From Candidatus Hydrogenedentota bacterium (GTDB lineage Bacteria; Hydrogenedentota; Hydrogenedentia; Hydrogenedentales; SLHB01): 40,785 nucleotides of DNA. Made by a program: the position numbers and the translations under genes. Every line of letters begins with the position of its first letter. Positions within the stretch are counted from its first letter, which is position 1. Below the pieces are notes generated by a model. It was not told the origin of the DNA, did not search any database, and saw nothing but the letters and a program-made list of their open reading frames with translations. Below, in pieces: positions 1 through 8,290 of the stretch. The stretch covers positions 1-40,785 of the forward strand of contig JACRLJ010000100.1 in assembly GCA_016215105.1 (NCBI GenBank), in the 5' to 3' direction.

Positions 1-213
1 TGTCCTACGAGCGTGGTGGACGCGAAATGGACTCTCACAACGCTTCAGACTCGTCCTAGTGGCGCATGAAGCGTACTTGTGAAAAAAACACGCGCCGATA
101 ACGGACGCTGGAAAAGAGCCGGGTTTTTCAACGGCTCCACGGGCCCCAATTATTCGATCTTCGTCAAGCGGTTGCGGTTGTCATGCGCGTACGCGGCCGT
201 CATGCCGTGTCCT

Positions 214-359
214 CGATCCCAAGTTGTACTTGGGATCGCACTTGTCCTCGGAAGCTGCGCTTCACACGGACCCGGCAATCCCGTTGACACCCCGTACGTG
301 GCTCCAAAATACAAAGCACAGCTTTTCACACACGCGCATTCCCAAGTACAACTTGGGAA
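214..359. repeat. Twin-palindrome element, copy 1
   Basis: There are two perfect palindromes about 100 bases apart. The first (214-238) has 11-base arms, CGATCCCAAGT and ACTTGGGATCG, around TGT. The second (339-359) has 9-base arms, TTCCCAAGT and ACTTGGGAA, around ACA. The same paired design recurs at 25048-25130 and, with one degenerate half, at 33499-33549. The outer sequence is CTCG-like on the left and ACGAG on the right. It looks like a REP- or MITE-like intergenic element; any activity is unknown. Confidence 0.8.
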
Positions 360-410
360 CGAGAGATCCACGGGGCAAAGCGGTCACTCGAACGCGGCGC
401 TCGGAGCCTG

Positions 411-429
411 CCCTGAGCCTGCCGAAGGG
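411..429. repeat. Short CCCTGAGCC...GAAGGG repeat
   Basis: A 19-base stretch begins CCCTGAGCC and ends GAAGGG, preceded by a second copy of GAGCCTGCC at 404-412. Sequences of this type are, from general knowledge, common dispersed intergenic repeats in environmental genomes. Only one copy is visible in this window. Confidence 0.4.
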
Positions 430-523
430 TCGCTCTCCAGCGTGGCCCTATCCTCAGCAAAGGCGTGGAGAACTCTACCATGACTGGTTAAGAATACGCC
501 AAAACGGGGAGGCGCCAGACCTG

Positions 524-549
524 ATAATAGGTGGCTGTCCCCATTATTT
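524..549. repeat. GGTGGCTGTCCCC motif flanked by AT-rich ends
   Basis: The core GGTGGCTGTCCCC is flanked by ATAATA on the left and ATTATTT on the right. On the minus strand it reads GGGGACAGCCACC. Similar GGGGACAG(A/C/T)CACC tags are, from memory, often seen beside REP-associated (Y1) transposases and their remnants; no transposase gene is visible here. Only one copy was noticed. Confidence 0.3.
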
Positions 550-586
550 GCTGATATTCCCTGGTACTCCCTCTGTTCCCGAACGG

Positions 587-1108
587 CTATTTCTCTTCAT
601 CCCATTTCACGACGTCCTGAATGCAGTACTTGGGATTGTAGTAGGAACTCAAGCTCTTTTCCTCGCCATAGGGCCCCACCGAGAACATATATGTATTCTG
701 ATTTTCAAAGGTAACAATAAACCGGTGGTGGTCGGCGAACTGCCAGCCATATTCCATTTGCCGAATCTTAGGTATCGGCCGGGAAAAGAACTCCTGAATA
801 TCGTGACTCTGAACAGCCGTCGAGATAGGGCTAATCTTGAGTTGGGCGTCCCCCGTCAGAACTGCAACGAGGTACTCGTTCGCAGCCGCCTTCAGCCATG
901 CATATCGTGCGCCCCCCTCGATACCTAGAAGCGTCATCAGCAAGAGCACACATGAAACTCCGAGCAATAACGCGCGTCTCTTGCGAAAGCGAGGTATCCA
1001 GGCCATGGATAGCATGACAGATGCGCCAAGGCCAAGACTTCCAAGAACCGCGAGGAAGCGATAGCTTTGCGCCATTTCTTGTATGACTTGCTCTGCGCGT
1101 GTTAGCAC
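587..1108 (-). CDS. Membrane protein of unknown family (173 aa)
   Basis: I do not recognise this protein. It has two hydrophobic segments near the N-terminus (about residues 17-35 and 44-62), separated by a short basic loop (FRKRR). A soluble C-terminal region of about 110 residues follows, rich in aromatic residues and probably outside the cytoplasm. The start is GTG; GAGGA sits about 5 bases upstream, better than any ribosome site before the internal ATG at 1075. It lies 7 bases after the next gene upstream, so the two are probably co-transcribed. Its base composition is lower in GC than the genes to the right, which hints at acquired DNA. The size and solid open frame make it likely real; the function is unknown. 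Confidence 0.6.
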   Translation of the reverse strand: MLTRAEQVIQEMAQSYRFLAVLGSLGLGASVMLSMAWIPRFRKRRALLLGVSCVLLLMTLLGIEGGARYAWLKAAANEYLVAVLTGDAQLKISPISTAVQSHDIQEFFSRPIPKIRQMEYGWQFADHHRFIVTFENQNTYMFSVGPYGEEKSLSSYYNPKYCIQDVVKWDEEK

Positions 1109-1115
1109 TTGTTCC

Positions 1116-1592
1116 TCACGATTGCGTGTTGTCTACTTGTTCTTCGCCGAGTTGAACCCCGTCGTCAAAGTACAAAAAGCAGAATCCAGCCCAGAAGCCT
1201 ACAACCGATGCGCCAAGACTCAGGACGGCGCCAGGGTTGCCTGTTAACGCGGCAGGAAGCGCAAGGAGCAGGGTTCCGCCGCAGAGATACACAGCCGCTT
1301 TCCAAAGAGGGAAACGCCGAAGGGGCCAGAATGCGAGCAGTCCGCAAATGCCCCCAACTGCGCCACCCATAGCTATTCCGAAACCAGAAGTGAACTCCAG
1401 GGACATGTAGGTTTGTGATTGCCCCCAGAGGATGCCGCTGTTGAACGCCACATGCGCGATAACGCATCCGATTGCGGCGCCAGTCAATGGAGAGAAAAGG
1501 AGAGTCCTCGCCAACAGGGCCAGAACCGGCCGCGCCATTGTGCGCCGTTCAGCGCTGCAAGACACCCTCACGTTCGTCCTCACCAGTTTCAT
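1116..1592 (-). CDS. Small multi-span membrane protein, unknown (about 159 aa)
   Basis: The translation is almost entirely hydrophobic and glycine/alanine-rich, with about four membrane spans (for example around LLFSPLTGAAIGCVIAHVAF and AVGGICGLLAFWPL) and an acidic C-terminal tail (GEEQVDN). The start is uncertain. ATG at 1592 has a GGAAG about 12 bases upstream, GTG at 1601 is in the same frame, and ATG at 1538 would give a protein beginning MARPVLALLA. I do not recognise a family. It sits between two other unrecognised membrane proteins on the same strand, with only 7 bases to the downstream gene. Confidence 0.55.
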   Translation of the reverse strand: MKLVRTNVRVSCSAERRTMARPVLALLARTLLFSPLTGAAIGCVIAHVAFNSGILWGQSQTYMSLEFTSGFGIAMGGAVGGICGLLAFWPLRRFPLWKAAVYLCGGTLLLALPAALTGNPGAVLSLGASVVGFWAGFCFLYFDDGVQLGEEQVDNTQS

Positions 1593-1727
1593 GGAACGCA
1601 CCGGCTTCCTATACTCTATCGGCTACAGAGAATGGCGGTAGAATAGCAGAAAGTGAGTACAAATTGCCTCTTTTCGACGCTTCCTCGGCAGGGCCGGCGG
1701 TGGCGATTCTTGGACAATTGCAGACGT

Positions 1728-2345
1728 CTAGGCCGTACCGACATGCTCACCGCCCTCATTCTCGTTGTCGTGTCTCCTACCCCGTCGGCCAACCAGGCTC
1801 CACAGGGCAAGTAGTGCTCCGATGCAGCCGAGACCGCACATCTGACCCAACACGAGCCATCCGTAGGCTTCTAAGCCAACGCGATCTCGCAAGCAGTCGT
1901 ACTGTAACCGCAGCTCAAGTGCGAATACTGGATACTTCGTTGCGATCCTGCGGACGGTAGCGTCCACATCGATACCGCCACCGGGAACCTTCACTGTAAG
2001 TCCTGTAGGTTCCTGCGAATCGGCTGATAAGAATTCTTGAAACTTTCCCTCGGCATGGCTTCCGATATAAGATAGCGAATGCAAGACTACCCCAGGGATC
2101 GCGACAAACGTAAACCCTATCATCCACGCTCGATGCAGCGTCTTCGGAATACGCGGTCTCATCCAAGCCATAACCCAGTATGGCATGCAAACAAAGACTA
2201 CCAGCGGTAGGACGAAGATCAAGAACCCGATATGGCTGGCGCTGAACTCGGAGGAAAACACCGATATAATGGACGTTCCGCCACCTACGAGCAACAGCCC
2301 TACTGTATAGACGTTGAAGCAACTTCTATTCTGATCGTCTGGCAT
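1728..2345 (-). CDS. Membrane protein, unknown (205 aa)
   Basis: This protein starts at ATG with GAGG about 11 bases upstream. It has roughly four membrane spans: two near the N-terminus (about residues 13-30 and 38-60), one around 73-92, and one near the C-terminus (about 165-185). Between the last two lies a soluble loop of about 70 residues. The C-terminal tail is highly charged (RRGRRHDNENEGGE). No family is recognised. It is the first gene of the three-gene minus-strand membrane cluster and is separated by about 130 bases from the downstream gene. Codon and base use are more AT-rich than in the enzyme genes to the right. Confidence 0.6.
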   Translation of the reverse strand: MPDDQNRSCFNVYTVGLLLVGGGTSIISVFSSEFSASHIGFLIFVLPLVVFVCMPYWVMAWMRPRIPKTLHRAWMIGFTFVAIPGVVLHSLSYIGSHAEGKFQEFLSADSQEPTGLTVKVPGGGIDVDATVRRIATKYPVFALELRLQYDCLRDRVGLEAYGWLVLGQMCGLGCIGALLALWSLVGRRGRRHDNENEGGEHVGTA

Positions 2346-2478
2346 TAAGACTTACCTCAAAATGAACGTATTAAGTCGAAATCGGCGACCACAATTGCAC
2401 GCTGCATTCGCAAACTAACTTGGCAAAGTAATTTCGATCAAAGTCCTAAGCGCCATTCTAGTCTGTTTTTCTTTTGTG

Positions 2479-3561
2479 CTATTCGAGGGCCGCTACGCCG
2501 CCTTTCAGTGAATACACCTGCTGCAGCCCATTGCGCCGCAGGGCCAGGGCCAGGTTGCGGCTGCGGACGCCGTGCGCACAGCACAGGAGATACTTGACCT
2601 TCCCGTCGTCGGCCAAGGTGTCCGCCGCGAATTGACTCATGGGGATCTCGCGGCACGGCAGCTCCGTCAACGGCCGCGCCTGGGTCTCGAACGCTTCGCG
2701 GATATCGATTACGCTGAACTCGCGCAGCGCGTCCGGGGTGAGTGCGGCGATTTCCACTTCCAGTTCAGTCACGGGATCGTTGGGCACGGGGGTTCTCCGA
2801 ACGGGTTGTGGCGCGTTCCCGCAAACCGGACACGCCGGATTTTTGGGAAACGCCATGCGATGCACTCGGTAGTTTAGAAGGTTGATCAAGAGCATGGCCC
2901 CTCGTAATACGCCAGGGAGACCAAGAATGAGTTTCACGGTCTCCGTCGCTTGCATTGTGCCTAATAGTCCCGGAACCATCCCGAGCACACCCACTTCCGC
3001 GCAGGAGCCTACACTCCCTTCCTCTGGCGTCTCGGGCCACAGACACCGCAGACATCCGGTTCCTTCCGCCGGATCGCAGACGTGAATCTGCCCCTCGAAC
3101 TTGTACACCCCCGCTTGTACCAGCGGCGTATTCGTCTGCACCGCCGTATCGTTCAACAAGTATTTCGACTCGAAATTGTCGGTACAATCCAAGACCACAT
3201 CGTACTGATCGAAATACGCCCGCGCGTTGTCCGCGTGTACGCGCTCCGTATAGGCGGTCACAGTGATAAACGGGTTCAGTTCGCGTATACGCTGCGCCGC
3301 CAGCTCGGCCTTGGGTTCGCCAATATCGCGGTAGTGATACAGCACCTGACGATGCAAGTTGCTCGCGTCCAACCGATCCGCGTCGCAGATTCCGATCGTC
3401 CCGACACCGGCCGCAGCCAGGAATTGAAGCGCTGGACACCCCAGTCCGCCCGCCCCGACCACCAGAACACGGCTCTTCTTCAGTTTCTGTTGCCCATCAA
3501 TTCCGACTTCCGGCAACACTGTTTGCCGCGAGTAATACGTAGCTTCATCGCGCGGCGTCAT
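2479..3561 (-). CDS. moeB: MoeB/ThiF-type adenylyltransferase with C-terminal rhodanese domain
   Basis: This E1-like enzyme adenylates the C-terminal glycine of a ubiquitin-like sulfur carrier (MoaD or ThiS) for molybdopterin, thiamine or thiocarboxylate chemistry. The Rossmann loop GAGGLG is at 36-41, followed by ICDADRLDASNLHRQ with the expected Asp, Asn and Arg, and K84. The CTDN motif is at 126-129. Zinc cysteine pairs lie at C170/C173 and C244/C247, and a conserved Cys at 187 (GSCAEVGVLG). Residues about 265-360 form a rhodanese domain whose loop C328-AHGVRS matches the CxxGxRS active site, so the protein can probably supply the sulfur itself. The length (360 aa) fits the MoeB-rhodanese (MoeZ/MOCS3-like) class. 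GAGG lies 5 bases before the ATG. No other molybdopterin or thiamine gene is nearby, so the physiological partner is open; thiF-like function is the main alternative. Confidence 0.9.
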   Translation of the reverse strand: MTPRDEATYYSRQTVLPEVGIDGQQKLKKSRVLVVGAGGLGCPALQFLAAAGVGTIGICDADRLDASNLHRQVLYHYRDIGEPKAELAAQRIRELNPFITVTAYTERVHADNARAYFDQYDVVLDCTDNFESKYLLNDTAVQTNTPLVQAGVYKFEGQIHVCDPAEGTGCLRCLWPETPEEGSVGSCAEVGVLGMVPGLLGTMQATETVKLILGLPGVLRGAMLLINLLNYRVHRMAFPKNPACPVCGNAPQPVRRTPVPNDPVTELEVEIAALTPDALREFSVIDIREAFETQARPLTELPCREIPMSQFAADTLADDGKVKYLLCCAHGVRSRNLALALRRNGLQQVYSLKGGVAALE

Positions 3562-3715
3562 CGCGGCCTCGCTGATGTGAATTGCATGATCACGTGATCT
3601 ACCTCTTTGGTTTTGGAGGTCATCTGATTGCCCGATGCCTCGACTAAGCCGCCTCGACTGAATTCTCCCGCGTTTTGCCGCCGGGAGTCAAGCGCCAGCC
3701 GCTCATGCCCCGCTC

Positions 3716-3745
3716 TTGCGCGTCGTGCCGGACTAATCTCATAAT
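3716..3745 (+). promoter_or_regulatory. Possible sigma-70-type promoter for the repeat protein
   Basis: TTGCGC (3716-3721) and CATAAT (3740-3745) are 18 bases apart. Transcription would begin about 8 bases before the ATG at 3760. That would favour translation from the in-frame ATG at 3778, which has GGAG 12 bases upstream. This is a pattern match only. Confidence 0.35.
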
Positions 3746-3759
3746 GAACTCGAAGAACG

Positions 3760-6456
3760 ATGGAGACCGCGCGCGCCATGCCCAAACGCATGTATACGAT
3801 CTCGGCGACTCTAGTATGCGTCGTGGCGGCCGTGATATTCGTGTGGACCCTCCGTACTCAGCCCACTTCGGATCTGCCCAGCGCAGTGACTTCCAACCCG
3901 TCCGCAGTCACCCCGCCATCTCCCGTTCCATCGGCCCTCTCCCCCACTATTGCGGCAGCCCTGCCGGCCGCCGGCGAAGCCGCCATCGGCGTTGCGCGCG
4001 GGCAAGTGCTCGATGGTAAGGGACAGCCGGTCGCGGGAGCCGCCGTTTCCGCAAATCGCGTCTGCCTCAACGCCAGCGCCGAGAGGGACGTTGCACTGTC
4101 TACATCCTCCGACAAGAACGGGGTCTTCTCTCTCCCCGCCCTGCCGGTGCTCGTACAACCCGGCCGAACTGGCGAACGATGCTATTGGCGTATTGAAGCG
4201 CGCCACGACGGTCAAATCGGCTGCGTCGAATTCGATCCATCGATCTCTGTGCGGGAGGCGTTCATCTATATCGCGATGCAGTCCGAGGCCTCGTTGAAGG
4301 GAGTCGTAACAGACGAAAGGGCCTCCCCAATACCCGGCGCGATAGTCCGTATTGACGGGCGCGCCGCCAATCCCGTCCAGCGAGAGACCTTGACCTCCAG
4401 TTCAGGAAGTTTCTCTCACGAACACCTTCCCCCAGGCCGCTATCTCCTGAACGTAATTGCGGCCGGATTCGCCCCGCTCGAACTCGAAGTCACGACCTTG
4501 TCCCGAGATCCAATATCCCTTCGCCTTAGCACTGGCAGCGCCATCACCGGACGTGTGGTGAACCGCCAAGGCCAAGGGGTTCCAAATGTCGTTCTGAAAG
4601 CGGCGCGCAACGCCCTCAACAAACTTCATGAAACTTCTTCGATTTCGGGAAGCAGCGGAGTATTCCGCTTTGCCGATCTCACCCCCGGAAGCTACCGTAT
4701 TGTTCTGGACGCCGAGTCCAAGGAGTTCGTGCTGGCCGCGCCACCGGGAATGCTTGACGTGCCGCCAAATCAAACCGTTGAGAAGGTAACGGTCGTCGTA
4801 GACGCCGCGGCGGCCATCGCCGGAACACTCGTGGACCGTTCCACCGGGAAAGGCGTAGCCCATGTCCGCATCCGCGCCGAAAGCCACGAGGCGTTTCCGC
4901 ACGGCGATTTGGCGTGGACCGACGCTACGGGCGACTTTGTCATTGGGGGCTTAGGGGCCGGTTCTTACGCGGTCGATCCGCTTCATGCGTGCGCAAGCGG
5001 GTATCTTCTCGCGGTAACGACGCGCTATGGAGAGACCACCAAGGGCATTCGGCTCGAATTGAATCTCGTCCGCGCCATACGCGGGATTGTTCACGACAAG
5101 AAGGGAACGCCTGTCGCCCATGCGTCCGTGGCGGCGCAGGACGCGACGACCGCCAAGAGCATCTTCGTGCTTACCGATGACGCTGGCGCCTTCATGCTCT
5201 ATCCCACTCGCGAGATGGCGAGCGTATACCTTCAAGCTACCAACGGACACGCGCTCAGCCAGCGGCAAGGTCCCATCGACATTCCGGAGGTTGGACTAGG
5301 CGGACAGGATCTGACGCTCGTCGAAACCGCTGAAGTAGAGGGCGTTGTCCAAGCGGCTGGTCATGGCCTGTCGCAACGCGACATCCTAGTCGAGCCAGTG
5401 GGTCAGGCGCTCCCCTCGCTGTTCGAACTCGCCGGTACCATGAAGTCACACCTCGAGGGCGTCTATGCGTCACGAAGCGCGCCGGGCGGACATTTTCGAC
5501 TCACGCTCCCCGCGCCAGGCGCATACGATGTGTACGCTCAGGACAAGGAAAAGCGATCTGAGAAACACCGCGTTGAGTTGAACCCAGGCACGCTTGAATC
5601 CGGCGTGATACTTGTCTTGAACGATCCGCCAGGCGCGCTCACCGGAACCGTACTGCTTGGCGGACGGCCCGTCGCCGATGCGCTAGTCTCGGCGGGCGCG
5701 ACCGATCAAACCGTAACCGACGCGGCGGGGGCTTTCCACTTCGACAGCCTCGAACCGGGCGAAGCGACGCTGACCGTGGTTTGGCGTCCGAACGCCGCGC
5801 AGGCCACTCCCAATTACACGCATACGGAACGCGTAACGATTGTCTCCGGCGAGACCGGCAAGGTGATTATCGATTTAGGGTCCGGAGTCGGCGCTATTGA
5901 AGGGCGAGTTACCGACGCGGGCACGCCAGTGGCCGGGGCCCGCGTCAGCATCGTGGACGATGACTTTGAAGCAGGCGCCATTTCGACCGCCGCCGACGGT
6001 TCGTTTCATTTGGAAGGCATCCCGGCGGGTACCCACAACATCGTAGCGGCGGGCGCCGATGGGGATTCCCGGTCCGAAGAAGTCGAGGTCGTCCGATCTC
6101 AAACGGCCCGCGTAGGCCTTGATCTTGCCAGCGGTGTCCTGGAGGGCGCGGTCAGCGGCCTGCAACCAAATGAGCAAGGAGGACTAATATTGCTTCCCGG
6201 CCAGGTTTCCGCGACCGAGGCCACGCCCGATCAGATAACGCGCTGGCTCGCCGCCGCGGCCGGATCGGCTGAAGTTGATGCGGAAAACAACTCGTTCCGT
6301 ATTGAGAGCGTCAAACCAGGAACCTACACCCTGCTCTGGGCCGTGCTACCGGGCGCGGGGCGCAATCAGGAAATCCCGACCGGCCCTATTCCGGTCAACA
6401 CGCGGCCGGTAGAAATCACCGCCAACGAGCCAACCCGCGCCGACCTTCAGCGCTAA
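3760..6456 (+). CDS. Membrane-anchored carboxypeptidase-regulatory-like repeat protein (898 aa)
   Basis: An N-terminal membrane anchor (about residues 12-31) precedes a Pro/Ser/Ala-rich linker (about 35-75). A series of about eight beta-sandwich repeats of the carboxypeptidase regulatory-like (CarboxypepD_reg/MSCRAMM) type follows, with units starting near residues 76, 177, 260, 352, 437, 525, 625 and 710. Each shows the signature GxVxDxxGxPVxGAxV and then LxPGxYxL. The last ~95 residues form a different module with LLPGQV at 811-816 and a late FRIESVKPGTYTLL; the same module closes the sigma-fusion protein at 27947-31447. It is probably anchored in the inner membrane and exposed to the periplasm. 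No enzyme motif is visible. Starts at 3760, 3778 and 3790 are all possible. It is divergent from moeB, and its stop lies 19 bases from the end of the convergent ABC gene. Confidence 0.85.
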   Translation: METARAMPKRMYTISATLVCVVAAVIFVWTLRTQPTSDLPSAVTSNPSAVTPPSPVPSALSPTIAAALPAAGEAAIGVARGQVLDGKGQPVAGAAVSANRVCLNASAERDVALSTSSDKNGVFSLPALPVLVQPGRTGERCYWRIEARHDGQIGCVEFDPSISVREAFIYIAMQSEASLKGVVTDERASPIPGAIVRIDGRAANPVQRETLTSSSGSFSHEHLPPGRYLLNVIAAGFAPLELEVTTLSRDPISLRLSTGSAITGRVVNRQGQGVPNVVLKAARNALNKLHETSSISGSSGVFRFADLTPGSYRIVLDAESKEFVLAAPPGMLDVPPNQTVEKVTVVVDAAAAIAGTLVDRSTGKGVAHVRIRAESHEAFPHGDLAWTDATGDFVIGGLGAGSYAVDPLHACASGYLLAVTTRYGETTKGIRLELNLVRAIRGIVHDKKGTPVAHASVAAQDATTAKSIFVLTDDAGAFMLYPTREMASVYLQATNGHALSQRQGPIDIPEVGLGGQDLTLVETAEVEGVVQAAGHGLSQRDILVEPVGQALPSLFELAGTMKSHLEGVYASRSAPGGHFRLTLPAPGAYDVYAQDKEKRSEKHRVELNPGTLESGVILVLNDPPGALTGTVLLGGRPVADALVSAGATDQTVTDAAGAFHFDSLEPGEATLTVVWRPNAAQATPNYTHTERVTIVSGETGKVIIDLGSGVGAIEGRVTDAGTPVAGARVSIVDDDFEAGAISTAADGSFHLEGIPAGTHNIVAAGADGDSRSEEVEVVRSQTARVGLDLASGVLEGAVSGLQPNEQGGLILLPGQVSATEATPDQITRWLAAAAGSAEVDAENNSFRIESVKPGTYTLLWAVLPGAGRNQEIPTGPIPVNTRPVEITANEPTRADLQR

Positions 6457-6475
6457 ACCCAGGCGCGGCGCGCTC

Positions 6476-7255
6476 TCAGGTGTTCAGCCGAAGCCGATAC
6501 ATGTCACCGTCCGCTTCGACCAGGCACGGATAGTCAAATATCCGGCTGAGCACAACGGTGGTCAACATATCCTCCTTGACTCCCTGCCCGATAACGCGTC
6601 CGTCCTTTAGCGCCATGATTCCGGTAATCCACGGAGCGATCTCTTCGATATGGTGCGTTACGAAGATGATCGAAGGGGCGTCCTTGCGCGTGGCGAGCTT
6701 ACCCAGATCATCGAGGAACAGACGCCGCGTCGCCGGGTCCAAACCTGCGCAGGGTTCGTCCAGTATGAGCAGCGCGGGCCGATGGATAAGCGCGCGCGCT
6801 ATCAACACGCGCTGTTGTTCTCCTTGCGACAACGTGTGGTAAGGCTGATACGCGATGCGTTCGCCGCCGGTTAGACACAACGTCTCCCAGGCGTAGCGCC
6901 GTTCCTCCTCGGTGAACTCGCGAAACAACCCCAGCGACGCTTCGAGCCCCGACAGGACCACATCCACCGCGCGATCACGGCCCGGCAGGCGATGTTCAAG
7001 CGATGAGCTCACCCAGCCGATGTGTCTGCGCAGTTCCGGGATGTTCGAGTCTCCGAACACGCGTCCCAGGACCGTCACGCTTCCTTGCGTAACCCACTCG
7101 TACCCGGTGAGGATCTTCAGAAGCGTGGTCTTGCCCGAGCCATTGGCGCCCAACAACGCCCAATGCTCGCCTTTGGCAATTCGCCACGACACGTCAGAGA
7201 GAATCTCGCGTCCTTCGCGGCGAAACATGACATTGTCAATCTCAATAACATTCAT
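6476..7255 (-). CDS. ABC transporter ATP-binding protein (ModF/YlmA-like, orphan)
   Basis: This is a single ABC ATPase of 259 residues. Counting from the ATG at 7255, Walker A GANGSGKT is at 36-43, the signature LSQGEQ at 142-147, Walker B LLILDE at 162-167, the D-loop AGLDP just after, and the switch histidine at 201 in VTHH. The sequence style (GEHWALLGANGSGKTTLLK, IGWVSSSLE) resembles the YlmA/ModF group of stand-alone ATPases. No permease gene is adjacent, so the substrate cannot be inferred. A TTG at 7264 is in frame, but ATG at 7255 is preferred, with AGGA about 10 bases upstream. It follows pcm on the same strand after 74 bases and may share that transcript. Confidence 0.85.
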   Translation of the reverse strand: MNVIEIDNVMFRREGREILSDVSWRIAKGEHWALLGANGSGKTTLLKILTGYEWVTQGSVTVLGRVFGDSNIPELRRHIGWVSSSLEHRLPGRDRAVDVVLSGLEASLGLFREFTEEERRYAWETLCLTGGERIAYQPYHTLSQGEQQRVLIARALIHRPALLILDEPCAGLDPATRRLFLDDLGKLATRKDAPSIIFVTHHIEEIAPWITGIMALKDGRVIGQGVKEDMLTTVVLSRIFDYPCLVEADGDMYRLRLNT

Positions 7256-7329
7256 TGAAAGCAAATCCTAGAAAGGGAGACGGCTCTTGCGCAAGACGCG
7301 CGGATACGATCAAGAAGGGAGTCATCCGA

Positions 7330-7980
7330 TTAGTTTGGCCAACCTTCGCTGCCAATGAGCGGCACAAAGACGCAACCGACGCCGGGCTCTTCCGCGTACC
7401 CTTCCGGCGTACGCGTAATTAGCGACAGCCGCTGCCCATCCCGCGGACCAACCGGGCACAGCAACCGTCCTCCGATGCACAGCTGGCGCCTCAGCGCTTC
7501 AGGCGCCTCCGGTCCCCCTGCGGTCACGATGATGGCGTCGAAGGGGGCCTTCTCCGGGCAGCCCAGCGTGCCGTCGCCGTTCAGCACGGTAACGTTATTG
7601 ATCTCGAGCGAGCGCAATTTGGCGTCCGCGCCCGCCGCCAGTTCCGAGATGCGTTCGATTGAAATTACTTTCGCCACCAGCAGCGATAGAATTGCGGCCT
7701 GATATCCGGAACCGGTTCCGACTTCGAGCACGCGATCCCCCGGTGTCAGCTTTAGCGCTTCGGTCATCACGCCCACCATGTACGGTTGCGAAATGGTTTG
7801 ACCGTAACCGATGGGCAATGGACGATCCTCGTACGCGTGCGCGCGCTCAATTTCGGGCACGAACTCATGCCTCGGTATCCGCCGCATCGCGTCCAATACG
7901 CGCGGGTCACGCACCCCGCGCCCTTCGATCTGACGGGCCACCATGTCCGCGCGATCACGTTCATAGTCCGAATCGATCAT
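7330..7980 (-). CDS. pcm: Protein-L-isoaspartate O-methyltransferase
   Basis: This cytosolic repair enzyme transfers methyl from S-adenosylmethionine to L-isoaspartyl residues in aged proteins. From the ATG at 7980 the protein is 216 residues, close to the usual 205-215. The family marker GQTISQPYMV lies near 60-69, the SAM-binding LEVGTGSGYQAA near 85-96, and FDAIIVTAGGPEAP follows. The C-terminus ends in the typical VFVPLIGSEGW. A GTG start at 8007 is in frame and would add nine residues; neither start has a strong ribosome site. The gene lies in the minus-strand run nnrE-thpR-yggT-pcm, which looks like a housekeeping and damage-repair operon. Confidence 0.93.
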   Translation of the reverse strand: MIDSDYERDRADMVARQIEGRGVRDPRVLDAMRRIPRHEFVPEIERAHAYEDRPLPIGYGQTISQPYMVGVMTEALKLTPGDRVLEVGTGSGYQAAILSLLVAKVISIERISELAAGADAKLRSLEINNVTVLNGDGTLGCPEKAPFDAIIVTAGGPEAPEALRRQLCIGGRLLCPVGPRDGQRLSLITRTPEGYAEEPGVGCVFVPLIGSEGWPN

Positions 7981-8014
7981 GATGGGATTCCGCCCAGAAG
8001 CGCTCACAGCGGCG

Positions 8015-8290
8015 CTAGAGCTGATTGTGTACGCCTATGATGATACTGACGGAGATCTCACGAATGACCCATACTCCGAGCAGCAGGGCCCACGGCGCAA
8101 AATCGAAAGGGCCCATCGACGGTAACCGCCGCCGCACCAAATCAAATACGGGATCCGTCAATTGACCAATCCAGCGCAGCTTGCGGTTCCGTAGGTCAAT
8201 CTGCAACCACGGCGCCGACCAACGCACGAGAATCAGCAGCATGTACAGGGTGAACCCGCTGTACACGGCGTGCATCAGAATGGGTATCAA
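8015..8290 (-). CDS. YggT family membrane protein
   Basis: This 91-residue protein has one YGGT unit: a first span (about residues 8-25), the RWSAPWLQ loop, a conserved amphipathic stretch (LTDPVFDLVRRRLPSMGPFDFAPW), and a second span (about 66-85). E. coli YggT carries two such units. The start is TTG at 8290; AAGGAG inside the end of thpR sits about 8 bases upstream, and the start overlaps the thpR TGA by a TTGA of four bases. This translational coupling favours TTG over the internal ATG at 8275. The role is poorly defined in the family and has been linked to osmotic or envelope functions. Confidence 0.85.
   Translation of the reverse strand: MIPILMHAVYSGFTLYMLLILVRWSAPWLQIDLRNRKLRWIGQLTDPVFDLVRRRLPSMGPFDFAPWALLLGVWVIREISVSIIIGVHNQL

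Larger units (their letters stand above)
1..586. other. Non-coding, repeat-bearing left end
   Basis: No convincing gene is seen here. The open frames that cross it run through the palindromic repeats and translate them, so they are not credible proteins. The stretch contains one twin-palindrome element, a short CCTGAGCC-type repeat and a GGTGGCTGTCCCC-type motif (listed separately), plus a weak hairpin with GAGCCG/CGGCTC arms at 116-137. It lies downstream of the minus-strand membrane-protein cluster and may be a repeat landing zone. Confidence 0.6.

Noticed and set aside
116-137. GAGCCG/CGGCTC hairpin as a terminator of a gene to the left
   Set aside because: The stem is only six bases and the T run lies in the loop rather than after it; no gene end is visible upstream.
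79-928. Overlapping open frames through the left-end repeats
   Set aside because: They translate the palindromes themselves (for example SQVQLGNE-type strings) and have no ribosome site or protein-like composition.
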